From the NCBI RefSeq assembly GCF_001747085.1, contig NZ_MDJD01000054.1, forward strand, positions 806,001 through 870,000: a DNA stretch of 64,000 nucleotides, read 5' to 3'. Of the stretch, positions 10,836-18,834 are shown one piece after another; the first letter of the stretch is position 1, and the number at the start of each line of letters is the position of its first letter. Below the pieces are notes generated by a model that saw only the letters and a program-made list of their open reading frames with translations, searched no databases and was not told where the DNA came from. The translations under genes and the position numbers were made by a program. The stretch comes from Flavivirga aquatica (GTDB taxonomy: Bacteria > Bacteroidota > Bacteroidia > Flavobacteriales > Flavobacteriaceae).

Positions 10836-12752
10836 TTATAATTTAATAATCTTCTCAAATGCAGAATTACCATCTGCTTTAACTCTTAATATATACATCC
10901 CATGAGGCAAACCAGAAGCATCTATTCTTGGCTTATCTGCATTAGTACCAATTACTTTTTTAACAGACTTGCCATCCATTGTTAATATTTCTAGTTCCAA
11001 TTTATTAATTGGCTCGTTAAAATTTAAATTAAAATAATTAGAAGAAGGATTTGGAGAAACACTAAATTCAGAACTAAAAGCATCTTCAACACCCAAAGCT
11101 AATTCTGAGCTACCAAACAATCTATCATATCCGGGTAATGCTTCAGTATCAAACCAATGAACTCTATGAGGGTGCCCACCATTACGTTCATTATCAAACC
11201 AAGCTGGCTTCTGATCTTTAAATTCCTTAACCCATTCTACAGCTTTTTCTAATATATTATCTATAATTTCTTGAGCATTTGGCAAGACTCCAGCAAGGTT
11301 ATTAGCTTCTTCTATATCATTTGTCAAATCAAATAAATTCCAATCACCACCATCTCCTTTTTTAACAATTTTATATTTTCCACAATTTATAGAAGCGTTA
11401 TGAAAACCGTTTTGAGGTCTCATTACATATATACAATCATCTACTCTAGCATCTTCTCCTGCTATTATTTTATCCATCACGCTTTTACCATCTATAATCT
11501 TACCAGCAGGAATTGTACCTCCAGCCAAATCAACAAAAGTTGGATATAAATCTAAAGCACTTAAAAGGTGGCTATATGTTTGCCCTCCTGAAATTTTATT
11601 GGGCCAGTGAAAAAACATAGGTACACGATGTCCTCCTTCATTTACACTACCTTTCCATTGTGCTAATGGATGATTTACAGCACCCGAAGTGAATACCTTA
11701 CCTCCATTATCGCTTAAAAATACAATTAACGTATTATTAAATACATTAATATCTTTTTTAAGTTCATCTACAACTCTACCAATATTAGTATCCATATTAG
11801 TTACCATCGTAGCATAATTTATACGTGCCTCAACTATCTCCTCTATTTTTGCAGGTTGATCAGCAACAGGTAATTTAGTAACAGGTGTAGAGTTTGTTAC
11901 ATAAGTACTATTTCTTACTAAATCTTCAAAATCAGGATTATCTATTTTAAATTGAGCTATTTCTGCATCTGGAGCCTGTAATGGTGTATGAGGTGCATTA
12001 TAAGCTAAATACATAAAAAACGGATTAGGATCAGCAGTGTATTCACTTATATACTTAATAGCCTCATCTGTAAGAACATCTGTTAAATAATCCTCATTAG
12101 GAGCATTACTAAACTCTGCTCTATCTACATAGCTTCTATCTCTTTGTAACGGATCTTGATATTCATTAATTACAGGATTAGTACCACCTTGCCTTCTATA
12201 AAAAGAATCCTCATATCTCTCTTCAAAGTAATTTTTCCCACCACCTAGGAAACCAAAAAAATCATCAAAACCTCTATCAAGAGGCTGGTAACTATCTTCT
12301 TTAAAACCTAAATGCCATTTTCCTACCGCTGCTGTATTATAGTTGTTATCCTGAAGTACTTTAGAAAAAAACACCTCTGATGTTGGAATACCTAACTCTG
12401 AAGTTATATCATTAGGTAAATTATACTGCGCACCAATTCTATGAGGGTAGATACCTGTTAGTAATGCAGCTCTACTTGGTCCACAAAATGGATGAACAAC
12501 ATGACCATCAGTACAGATTATTCCGTTTGTTGCCAACGCATCCAAATTGGGTGTTGGTATTACCCCTTTATCTGCAGGAAAACCAGAACCTCTATTAAAT
12601 CCCACATCAGCATACCCTAAATCATCTGCCAAAATTAAAATTATATTGGGTTTTGTTCCTTGGGTTTGCGCTACCCCTCCTATTGTAACTCCTAAACAAG
12701 CCAAGGTTAACAATCGCATTTTAAGACTTTTAAATGTATTTTTTCTTTTCAT
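10836..12752 (-). CDS. Sulfatase with T9SS type A sorting domain
   Basis: A 638-residue protein with signal peptide (to about AQT, residue 30). Residues 35-530 are a type I sulfatase: NIILILADDLGYADVG with Asp43/Asp44 as metal ligands, formylglycine site Cys90 in CGPSRAALLTG, AVGKWHLGF and VFLSDNGGK. Residues ~565-638 are a Por/T9SS type A C-terminal domain (FSVSPNPSSNYFNLNF, LPHGMYILRVKADG, FEKIIKL), so it is secreted across the outer membrane and either released or anchored. A different sulfatase (828-2204) in the same locus stays periplasmic, suggesting desulfation both outside and inside the cell. It is likely monocistronic, with the terminator just downstream. Confidence 0.95.
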   Translation of the reverse strand: MKRKNTFKSLKMRLLTLACLGVTIGGVAQTQGTKPNIILILADDLGYADVGFNRGSGFPADKGVIPTPNLDALATNGIICTDGHVVHPFCGPSRAALLTGIYPHRIGAQYNLPNDITSELGIPTSEVFFSKVLQDNNYNTAAVGKWHLGFKEDSYQPLDRGFDDFFGFLGGGKNYFEERYEDSFYRRQGGTNPVINEYQDPLQRDRSYVDRAEFSNAPNEDYLTDVLTDEAIKYISEYTADPNPFFMYLAYNAPHTPLQAPDAEIAQFKIDNPDFEDLVRNSTYVTNSTPVTKLPVADQPAKIEEIVEARINYATMVTNMDTNIGRVVDELKKDINVFNNTLIVFLSDNGGKVFTSGAVNHPLAQWKGSVNEGGHRVPMFFHWPNKISGGQTYSHLLSALDLYPTFVDLAGGTIPAGKIIDGKSVMDKIIAGEDARVDDCIYVMRPQNGFHNASINCGKYKIVKKGDGGDWNLFDLTNDIEEANNLAGVLPNAQEIIDNILEKAVEWVKEFKDQKPAWFDNERNGGHPHRVHWFDTEALPGYDRLFGSSELALGVEDAFSSEFSVSPNPSSNYFNLNFNEPINKLELEILTMDGKSVKKVIGTNADKPRIDASGLPHGMYILRVKADGNSAFEKIIKL

Positions 12753-13241
12753 CTATTTATTATTAACAATTTATTTAATATTTTACTAAGTATCTATGTT
12801 AGACAATATCTTTTTTACAAACCCTTACCTAAAGATTACCTTAATTAACCTTATTTTTTACAAAAACATGCCAAATTCTAAGTATTTAACATTTATTTCA
12901 CTAAATAAGTTAAGCTTCTCATTCTAACAAATTAAAGAGCAATCATAAAAAAAACACTAAAACAATAATTAAATATAATTTAATTCGTACAATTTATTTT
13001 TATACAAATATAACATTAACTCTAACTTAAATAATTCAAAACTTACCCATAGATTATTTGTTTTTATCCTAAAAAATAGAAAACATCGACCAAGTGATGT
13101 TTTCTTTAACATAACGAAAGAAAAAACCTACTATTTAAATTTTAAAAAAATCGTTGGAAACCCATAAGAATTAAAAATTAAGTATAAAAAAACCCATATA
13201 AATTAAATTTACATGGGTTTTTTTATACTTAATTACAAAGC
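12753..13241. other. 489-bp intergenic region, no gene
   Basis: AT-rich; no plausible coding frame. It contains the upstream region of the T9SS sulfatase, a small hairpin at 13079-13104 (GAAAACATC / GATGTTTTC, followed by TTT) and the strong terminator at 13180-13231. Confidence 0.55.
13180..13231 (-). terminator. Terminator after the small coiled-coil protein gene
   Basis: Long inverted repeat AAGTATAAAAAAACCCAT.. / ..ATGGGTTTTTTTATACTT with an AT-rich centre. It lies about 10 bp past the stop of the gene at 13242-13511 and has T runs on both strands, so it may be bidirectional. Confidence 0.85.
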
Positions 13242-13511
13242 TTAACTAACTTCTAACTTATCTTTCATTTTTTTCAATAAAACTAGCTCTCTTTGTATTT
13301 CTTCTTTTCTTTTATTAAACTTCATAAGTTTTTTATCACGTATTTTTTGATTTTCATCACGTCGCTTTAACCTTTCCTCCTTTTTCTTCAATTCTTTATT
13401 CATCTTACTTGTTTGCCTTGCTTTTTCCATAGCAACCGAAAAATAAGAATATCCATACATGCTTAAAAATAATAATGCAATTATTCCCAATATCAAATAA
13501 CCATTTTCCAT
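13242..13511 (-). CDS. Small membrane-anchored coiled-coil protein
   Basis: I chose the ATG at 13511 (89 residues, starting MENGYLILGIIALLFLSMYG) rather than an ATG nine codons upstream, because the hydrophobic segment should be close to the N-terminus. One membrane helix (~5-22) is followed by a highly charged, Lys/Glu/Arg-rich helix (NKELKKKEERLKRRDENQK, EEIQRELVLLKKMKDKLE) that should form a coiled coil in the cytoplasm. I do not recognise a family or function. It is followed by a strong terminator and preceded by 160 bp of non-coding DNA, so it is probably monocistronic. Confidence 0.65.
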   Translation of the reverse strand: MENGYLILGIIALLFLSMYGYSYFSVAMEKARQTSKMNKELKKKEERLKRRDENQKIRDKKLMKFNKRKEEIQRELVLLKKMKDKLEVS

Positions 13512-13701
13512 ATCTTTTTCTAAATAAGTGATCAACAAAAACTAAAGCGCTTAATTATTTAATAATCAAAACGTTTTCACTTAAATATAAAAAAAATCAT
13601 CTTTTTATTAAAAATAAAAAGATGAAGTGCATAAAAAACAGATGAACGTACTAAAATTCGACAAAAAATACATTTACCATTTGATTACCAACAATATAAG
13701 C

Positions 13702-14019
13702 TTAATCAAGATCAACTAATTCACCTTCCCACTCTAAAATACCTCCTTCTAAATTATAAGCATTTTCGAAACCTAATTCTTCCATAATATTACAAGCTTG
13801 TCCGCTTCTATTTCCAGAACGACAATACACATAATAACTCTTACTTTTATCTAACTCTTCTATCTCATTTATAAAATCTTGACCTTTGTATATATCAATA
13901 TGAATTGCATTTTTAATAACCCCTTCAGCAACTTCAGCATCAGTTCTTACATCTAATACAATCGCATTATCATCTTTAGCTAATTGAGATACCCATTCTT
14001 CTTGTGTTAAATCTTCCAT
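13702..14019 (-). CDS. Single-domain rhodanese-like protein
   Basis: A 105-residue cytoplasmic protein made of one rhodanese domain: AIVLDVRTDAEVAEG (start of the fold, typical D-V-R), GAIH-like NAIHIDI, then the active-site loop YVYCRSGNRSGQA with Cys66 intact and the final NLEGGILEWEG. Such proteins carry a persulfide sulfur on the Cys; physiological partners vary. It lies 109 bp after the thioredoxin-like genes on the same strand, which suggests a sulfur/redox cluster, though cotranscription is not certain. Confidence 0.9.
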   Translation of the reverse strand: MEDLTQEEWVSQLAKDDNAIVLDVRTDAEVAEGVIKNAIHIDIYKGQDFINEIEELDKSKSYYVYCRSGNRSGQACNIMEELGFENAYNLEGGILEWEGELVDLD

Positions 14020-14128
14020 TAATTATAAATATTTATATATCAGACAAATTTAACACATCTTATCAAATTATAGACAAAAAAATCCGAAGTATCACACCCC
14101 AGATTTTATCCATTACAATAACAACTCG

Positions 14129-14749
14129 CTATACCTTAATAGAACACCCAATAGCCTTAGTCTCCTTTTGCTTCACTTCTCTTCCTACGAGCAAAGCATC
14201 TACAGCATGCTCTACATATTTAGTTTTTACAGCAGAAGCGTCTTTATAATTATCGTCAATTGCTCCAATATACTTAACTACATTCCCTTTGTTTGTTTTC
14301 TTAAGAATATATACATGCGGTGTTTTAGTAGCTCCAAATTTAGGATATACATTTTGACCTTCGTCCATTAAGTATGGAAAATCAAAACCTTTATCTTCTG
14401 CCCTTTTCTTCATCGCCTGCATATTATCTCCAGGTTTCACATTAATGTTATTAGGCATAATTGCAATTACAGGATATCCCTTTGATGCATATTTTTTATT
14501 TAATGCTATAATTCTATCCTCATACATAACAGCATACGGACATGTATTACAAGTAAACACCACAATAAAGCCTTTAGCATCTTTATACCCTGCTAAAGAC
14601 ACCATTTTTCCATCTACGTTTTTAAGTGTAAAATCCTCAGCTACATCTCCTATTTTATAACCTTTTCCTAACAACGTATCCGTCTCTACAAACGAACTTA
14701 CAAAAAACACAATGAGTGCTCCTAAAACTAATTGAATTGATTTTTTCAT
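14129..14749 (-). CDS. Periplasmic AhpC/TSA-type thioredoxin-fold protein
   Basis: A 206-residue protein with signal peptide or anchor (hydrophobic ~4-20). The redoxin domain begins at GDVAEDFTLKNVDGKMVSL, with a CxxC-like redox site FTCNTCPYAVMYED (Cys67, Cys70), then KGYPVIAIMPNN, FPYLMDEGQNVYPKFGATKTPHVYIL with the cis-Pro (TPHV) of thioredoxin folds. It matches the thioredoxin-family proteins that carry NTCPY in place of WCxPC. A further Cys lies near the C-terminus (AIGCSIKV). It starts 10 bp after the TlpA-like gene on the same strand, so they form an operon. Substrate unknown. Confidence 0.88.
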   Translation of the reverse strand: MKKSIQLVLGALIVFFVSSFVETDTLLGKGYKIGDVAEDFTLKNVDGKMVSLAGYKDAKGFIVVFTCNTCPYAVMYEDRIIALNKKYASKGYPVIAIMPNNINVKPGDNMQAMKKRAEDKGFDFPYLMDEGQNVYPKFGATKTPHVYILKKTNKGNVVKYIGAIDDNYKDASAVKTKYVEHAVDALLVGREVKQKETKAIGCSIKV

Positions 14750-14759
14750 TTTTTCTATA

Positions 14760-15305
14760 TTAATTAATAAAACGCATTACTTCCAACTCTAATTCTTCAT
14801 ACGTAAATGATCGTTCAAAGAATTTCTTATTATCATTCCTATATATAATAGTAGCTGGAATAGATCCAGACCATTTATCATCCACTTTAGGTATCCAAGT
14901 ATTCATATCAACATCATCCAAAGCGATTACTTTCGATATCAATTTTCTTTCCTTAATAAATGGCTTCAATTTAGAATCGTATAAATGAGGAAAATCTAAA
15001 CTCACCAAAATAACCTCCACATTTTTATCATTATATAATTCATTTAATTTTTCAAAATAAGGCAACTCTTTAACACAAGGCGCACACCAAGTTGCCCAAA
15101 AATTAATAACATACACCTTATCATCTTTTAAGTTTAAAAATTTTTCGAACGCTTTAAAATTGTAAACTTCTAATTTAACATTACTGGAATTAACAATAAG
15201 ATTCAATTTTTTATTCTCATCTTCTTTAATTTCAACAGTTTCCTGATCAACATGCTTACAACTTGCAATTATCAATATTGCAATAAATAACGCTTTTAAT
15301 TTCAT
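14760..15305 (-). CDS. TlpA-like thioredoxin lipoprotein
   Basis: I take the ATG at 15305 (181 residues, MKLKALFIAILIIASCKHVD), because it gives a proper lipoprotein signal (lipobox IIASC), whereas an upstream ATG at 15365 would place a 20-residue extension before it. The thioredoxin domain has NFWATWCAPCVKELPYF with the WCxxC redox site, then VEVILVSLDFP and SGSIPATIIY with the cis-Pro. It is tethered to a periplasmic membrane face and probably reduces or oxidises disulfides in secreted proteins or cytochromes. First gene of a pair with 14129-14749. It faces away from the trp operon. Confidence 0.88.
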   Translation of the reverse strand: MKLKALFIAILIIASCKHVDQETVEIKEDENKKLNLIVNSSNVKLEVYNFKAFEKFLNLKDDKVYVINFWATWCAPCVKELPYFEKLNELYNDKNVEVILVSLDFPHLYDSKLKPFIKERKLISKVIALDDVDMNTWIPKVDDKWSGSIPATIIYRNDNKKFFERSFTYEELELEVMRFIN

Positions 15306-15381
15306 ACCGCTAAATTTAATCAATAATCGAATAGATATATTATAGTTTAACAAACTTTTACACAAAAAATGCTTTAAACTT

Positions 15382-15413
15382 TTTGTATAATTATATTTTC
15401 ATCTTTATATTTG
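15382..15413 (+). promoter_or_regulatory. Bacteroidota-type promoter of the trp operon
   Basis: TTTG at 15382-15385 (-33 box), a 20-bp spacer, then TATATTTG at 15406-15413, an exact TAnnTTTG -7 box. This is the known primary-sigma consensus of Bacteroidota. Transcription would start near 15420, about 10 nt before the leader peptide start. Confidence 0.88.
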
Positions 15414-15430
15414 AACACATAATTAAAGAA

Positions 15431-15493
15431 ATGAAATTAAATTTAAATAATACTTGGTGGTGGTGCTTTTCAAACTTAACTTTTGTGAAGTAG
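15431..15493 (+). CDS. trpL: Trp leader peptide (attenuation control peptide)
   Basis: A 20-codon frame, MKLNLNNTWWWCFSNLTFVK then TAG, begins about 10 nt after the predicted transcription start. Three consecutive Trp codons occupy 15455-15463. It lies 100 bp before trpE and is followed by an intrinsic terminator, the arrangement of ribosome-mediated attenuation. When charged tRNA-Trp is scarce the ribosome should stall on the Trp codons and let an antiterminator form (see 15453-15556). There is no Shine-Dalgarno, as usual in this phylum. The peptide itself probably has no other function. Confidence 0.9.
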   Translation: MKLNLNNTWWWCFSNLTFVK

Positions 15494-15556
15494 AAACCTA
15501 GTATATTTAAAACTCAAATATCATAAGGCTTGTCATTCACGACAAGCCTTTTTTTT
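15453..15556 (+). promoter_or_regulatory. Trp attenuator: competing stem-loops and terminator
   Basis: Terminator: AAGGCTTGTC (15525-15534), 6-nt loop, GACAAGCCTT (15541-15550), running into eight Ts ending at 15556. Competing antiterminator: AACCT at 15495-15499 with AGGcTT at 15526-15531, extended by ATATTT (15503-15508) with AAATAT (15516-15521); it consumes the terminator's 5' arm. A pause hairpin can pair CTTGGT (15453-15458, in the Trp codons) with ACCTAG (15496-15501) and CTTTTCA with TGTGAAG. A ribosome held at 15455-15463 would break the pause hairpin and free 15495-15508 for antitermination. Pairings were found by eye. Confidence 0.85.
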
Positions 15557-15594
15557 AATAAAAAATTGAAATACTGAAAATAAATTCAGCATAA

Positions 15595-16998
15595 ATGAAA
15601 ACATATAATTTATTTACCCATTACAAAAGAATTTTAACTGATACCATTACCCCAGTAACGGTATACTATAAAATACGCGATAAATATCCCAACAGTATTC
15701 TTTTAGAAAGTGGCGATTATCATAGAAATCACAAGAATTTCTCGTACATCTGCTTTAACCCAATCGCATCCATTAAAGTAGAAAACGAAACAATTTCTCA
15801 AACTTTTCCAGATGGGAGTTCAACTAATATAGAAATCACTGGAGATGTTAATGTAGCAGCAGAAATTAATAAATTCACAAAACGATTTGACGTCACTTCC
15901 GAAGAAAACTTCAAATTTATAAACAACGGTATTTTTGGCTATACCGCATACGATGCCGTACGCTATTTTGAAGATGTAGAAATCACCAAAAAAGAAGATT
16001 CCCTTACCATTCCAGATGCATATTATGCTGTTTATCAAAACATCATAGCCATCAATCATTTTAAAAATGAAGCCTATATTTTTGCGCACTGTTACGATAC
16101 AGAAAATAATATAGATGCTATAGATGAGCTTATAAACGTTCAAAATTTCTCATCATACAACTTTAATTCAAAAGGAGAGATAACATCAAACCTTACCGAT
16201 AACGAGTTTAAAGAACACGTAGAATTAGCAAAAAAACACTGCGCTCGCGGAGACGTTTTTCAACTCGTACTCTCAAAAAGTTTTGCACAAGAATTTACAG
16301 GAGACGATTTTAATGTATACAGAGCCTTAAGAAGTATAAACCCATCACCATACTTGTTCTATTTCGATTATGGCGATTTCAAAATTTTTGGAAGCTCACC
16401 AGAAGCCCAACTTATTGTAACCGATGGATTAGCAGAAATCCACCCCATAGCCGGAACATTTAAACGCACAGGAGACGAAGAAAAAGATGAAGCATTGGCC
16501 GAAGCCCTAAAATTAGACGACAAAGAAAATGCCGAACACGTCATGCTAGTCGATTTAGCACGAAACGATTTAAGCAGACACGGCAGTCAAGTAAACGTAG
16601 AAACCTATCGCGAAGTCCAGTTTTTCTCACACGTTATTCACCTAGTAAGTAAAGTAACTGGGCAAAAACACGAAGACACATCTACCATGCAAGTTGTAGC
16701 AGATACATTCCCCGCAGGAACATTAAGTGGCGCACCAAAACACAGAGCCATGCAACTTATAGAACAATACGAAAAAACAAGTCGCTCATTTTACGGCGGA
16801 GCTATTGGGTTTATGGATTTCAATGGTAATTTTAACCATGCCATCATGATTAGAACCTTTTTAAGTAAAGACCATAAATTAAATTGGCAAGCCGGAGCCG
16901 GGTTAGTCTCAAAATCTAATCCAGATAGCGAATTACAAGAAGTATATAACAAATTAGGCGCATTAACCAAAGCTATTAAATTAGCCGAAGACATATAA
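15595..16998 (+). CDS. trpE: Anthranilate synthase component I
   Basis: A 467-residue cytoplasmic enzyme that makes anthranilate from chorismate and ammonia, the first step of tryptophan synthesis. The N-terminal region has SILLESGDY, matching the LLES motif that binds feedback-inhibiting Trp. The chorismate-binding half shows PSPYLFYFDYGDF, GSSPEAQL, HPIAGTFKRTGDEEKDE, LDDKENAEHVMLVDLARND and AGTLSGAPKHRAM plus FYGGAIGFM, all family signatures; PIAGT distinguishes it from a plain isochorismate synthase. The ammonia comes from TrpG encoded next. First structural gene after the attenuator. Confidence 0.97.
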   Translation: MKTYNLFTHYKRILTDTITPVTVYYKIRDKYPNSILLESGDYHRNHKNFSYICFNPIASIKVENETISQTFPDGSSTNIEITGDVNVAAEINKFTKRFDVTSEENFKFINNGIFGYTAYDAVRYFEDVEITKKEDSLTIPDAYYAVYQNIIAINHFKNEAYIFAHCYDTENNIDAIDELINVQNFSSYNFNSKGEITSNLTDNEFKEHVELAKKHCARGDVFQLVLSKSFAQEFTGDDFNVYRALRSINPSPYLFYFDYGDFKIFGSSPEAQLIVTDGLAEIHPIAGTFKRTGDEEKDEALAEALKLDDKENAEHVMLVDLARNDLSRHGSQVNVETYREVQFFSHVIHLVSKVTGQKHEDTSTMQVVADTFPAGTLSGAPKHRAMQLIEQYEKTSRSFYGGAIGFMDFNGNFNHAIMIRTFLSKDHKLNWQAGAGLVSKSNPDSELQEVYNKLGALTKAIKLAEDI

Positions 16999-17003
16999 AA
17001 TAA

Positions 17004-17085
17004 GGGCGTTACCACAAGGGTCGGGCTTTCGCAAGTCGCTCTCTGCGAGGAGCTCCAACAATTGCTCAATCCCTAACGCAACGCC
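17004..17085. repeat. GC-rich palindromic intergenic element between trpE and trpG
   Basis: About 80 bp of clearly GC-richer sequence than its surroundings, starting GGGCGTTACC and ending TAACGCAACGCC, so the ends are roughly inverted (GGGCGTT / AACGC..CGCC). Inside are GGGTCGGGCTTTCGC and GCTCTCTGCGAGGAGC, which fold into hairpins. From memory this resembles an intergenic repeat common in Flavobacteriaceae genomes; I could not check. It lies within the 169-bp trpE-trpG gap, so it is transcribed in the operon. Confidence 0.6.
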
Positions 17086-17167
17086 ATCAGCAGTTTTTAA
17101 GAAACCGTTGATACAACTAATAAAAAACAAGTCCAGAAAACACTCGTGAATTCGTGGCAAAATAAAA

Positions 17168-17734
17168 ATGAAAAAAATATTAGTTATAGACAATTACGAC
17201 AGTTTTACATACAATCTAGTACATTACTTAGAAGACCTAAACTGTGATGTCACCGTAGTAAGAAACGATAAACTAACACTAGAAGACGTTCAACCCTTCG
17301 ATAAAATAGTATTATCCCCAGGACCAGGAATTCCAGACGAAGCAGGTCTACTAAAACCTATCATAAAAAAATACGCACCAACAAAAAGTATTTTAGGCGT
17401 GTGTTTAGGGCAACAAGCCATAGGAGAGGTATTTGGAGGCTCACTAGTAAATTTAGACGAAGTATACCACGGCGTAGCTACCAAAGTAGAAATATGCGTT
17501 GATGACGAAACGCTATTTACTGGCTTAGATAAAAATATCGAAGTAGGGCGCTACCACTCATGGGTAGTAAACGCAAATCTTCCAGAAAGTTTAGAAGCCA
17601 CATCTTTAGATGAAAACGGACAAATCATGTCATTAAGACATAAAGAATACGATGTAAAAGGCGTACAATACCACCCAGAATCTGTATTGACACCACACGG
17701 AAAACAAATTTTAGAAAATTGGATTAATAATTAA
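17168..17734 (+). CDS. trpG: Anthranilate synthase component II (glutamine amidotransferase)
   Basis: A 188-residue class I glutamine amidotransferase: IDNYDSFTYNLVHYL at the N-terminus, LSPGPGIPDEAG (oxyanion region), GVCLGQQAIGEVFGG with nucleophile Cys, and VQYHPESVLTPHG with the His-Glu pair of the catalytic triad. It hydrolyses glutamine and channels ammonia to TrpE. The 169-bp gap after trpE is long for this operon and is filled by a repeat element. No fusion to trpD, unlike enterobacteria. Confidence 0.97.
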   Translation: MKKILVIDNYDSFTYNLVHYLEDLNCDVTVVRNDKLTLEDVQPFDKIVLSPGPGIPDEAGLLKPIIKKYAPTKSILGVCLGQQAIGEVFGGSLVNLDEVYHGVATKVEICVDDETLFTGLDKNIEVGRYHSWVVNANLPESLEATSLDENGQIMSLRHKEYDVKGVQYHPESVLTPHGKQILENWINN

Positions 17735-17768
17735 TACCATTAACCCAAACACAAGTCAAACTAAATAC

Positions 17769-17788
17769 ATTCCTCCTAAAAAAGGAAT
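17769..17788. repeat. Small palindrome between trpG and trpD
   Basis: ATTCCT, 8-nt AT-rich loop, AGGAAT, 8 bp before the trpD start. It is short and could be chance, but similar ATTCC/GGAAT palindromes occur at two other junctions in this operon. Confidence 0.4.
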
Positions 17789-17795
17789 AAAAAGC

Positions 17796-18788
17796 ATGAA
17801 AGACGTACTAAACAGACTAATAAATCACGAAACCCTCTCAAGCGAGGAGGCAAAACAGGTTATATTTAACATATCCAATGACATATATAACCCTAGTCAA
17901 ATAACATGCTTCCTATCTGTTTTTATGATGCGAAGTATTACAGTAAAAGAATTAAAAGGATTTAGAGATGCTCTTTTAGAACTTTGTATACCTATAGACT
18001 TGAGCAATTTTAACGCTATAGACATTGTTGGTACAGGAGGTGATGGCAAAAACACATTCAATATCTCTACCTTATCATCCTTTATAACCGCAGGCGCAGG
18101 AGTTAATGTTTCCAAGCATGGTAATTATGGCGTATCATCAACTTCTGGCTCTTCAAATGTTATGGAACATTTAGGTGTAAAATTCTCCAATAATCAAGAT
18201 TTTTTAAAACGCTGTTTAGACAATGCTGGAATATGTATATTACATGCTCCATTATTTCATCCAGCTATGAAAAACGTGGCACCTATAAGAAAAGAACTAG
18301 GTATAAAAACCTTTTTTAATATATTAGGACCTTTGGTTAACCCTTCATTTCCAAAAAATCAACTGTTAGGTGTTTTTAGTTTAGAACTTTTACGCCTGTA
18401 TAGTTTTTTATATCAAAACACAGATAAGAACTATAATATTGTTTATGCTTTAGATGGTTACGATGAAATTTCATTAACAGGAAAAGCAAAAATTATTTCT
18501 AATCATTCAGAAAAACTTTTTTCTCCAGAAGACTTAGGAGTAACTAAAATTAAGCAAGAGTCTATTTTTGGAGGAAACACCATTAAAGATGCAGCAAAAA
18601 TATTTGTAGACATTATTAGCGGTAAAGGCACAGAAGCTCAAAACAATGTTGTTTGCGCTAATGCAGGTTTAGCCATTGCTACAACAAAACAAATAAACCA
18701 CAAACAAGGATTCGAAATAGCAAAAGAATCTTTACTATCAGGAAAAGCAAAAACCAGTTTAGATAAATTAATTGAATTAAGTAAATAG
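17796..18788 (+). CDS. trpD: Anthranilate phosphoribosyltransferase
   Basis: A 330-residue enzyme transferring phosphoribose from PRPP to anthranilate. Motifs: DIVGTGGDGKNTFNIST (PRPP pyrophosphate-binding GTGGD), VSKHGNYGVSSTSGSSNVME (anthranilate and ribose site), HPAMKNVAPIRKELGIKTFFN (conserved Arg), ILGPLVNP and YALDGYDEISLTG. The N-terminal helical domain is normal. Length is typical. Third structural gene; a 61-bp gap follows trpG. Confidence 0.96.
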   Translation: MKDVLNRLINHETLSSEEAKQVIFNISNDIYNPSQITCFLSVFMMRSITVKELKGFRDALLELCIPIDLSNFNAIDIVGTGGDGKNTFNISTLSSFITAGAGVNVSKHGNYGVSSTSGSSNVMEHLGVKFSNNQDFLKRCLDNAGICILHAPLFHPAMKNVAPIRKELGIKTFFNILGPLVNPSFPKNQLLGVFSLELLRLYSFLYQNTDKNYNIVYALDGYDEISLTGKAKIISNHSEKLFSPEDLGVTKIKQESIFGGNTIKDAAKIFVDIISGKGTEAQNNVVCANAGLAIATTKQINHKQGFEIAKESLLSGKAKTSLDKLIELSK

Positions 18789-18834
18789 AATTACTAGTTA
18801 CAACATTCCATTAATAGTGATTATTGAAATAAAA

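Noticed and set aside
13079-13104. Hairpin GAAAACATC/GATGTTTTC as a regulatory RNA or riboswitch
   Set aside because: A lone 9-bp stem in AT-rich DNA with no gene directly behind it; at most a weak terminator.
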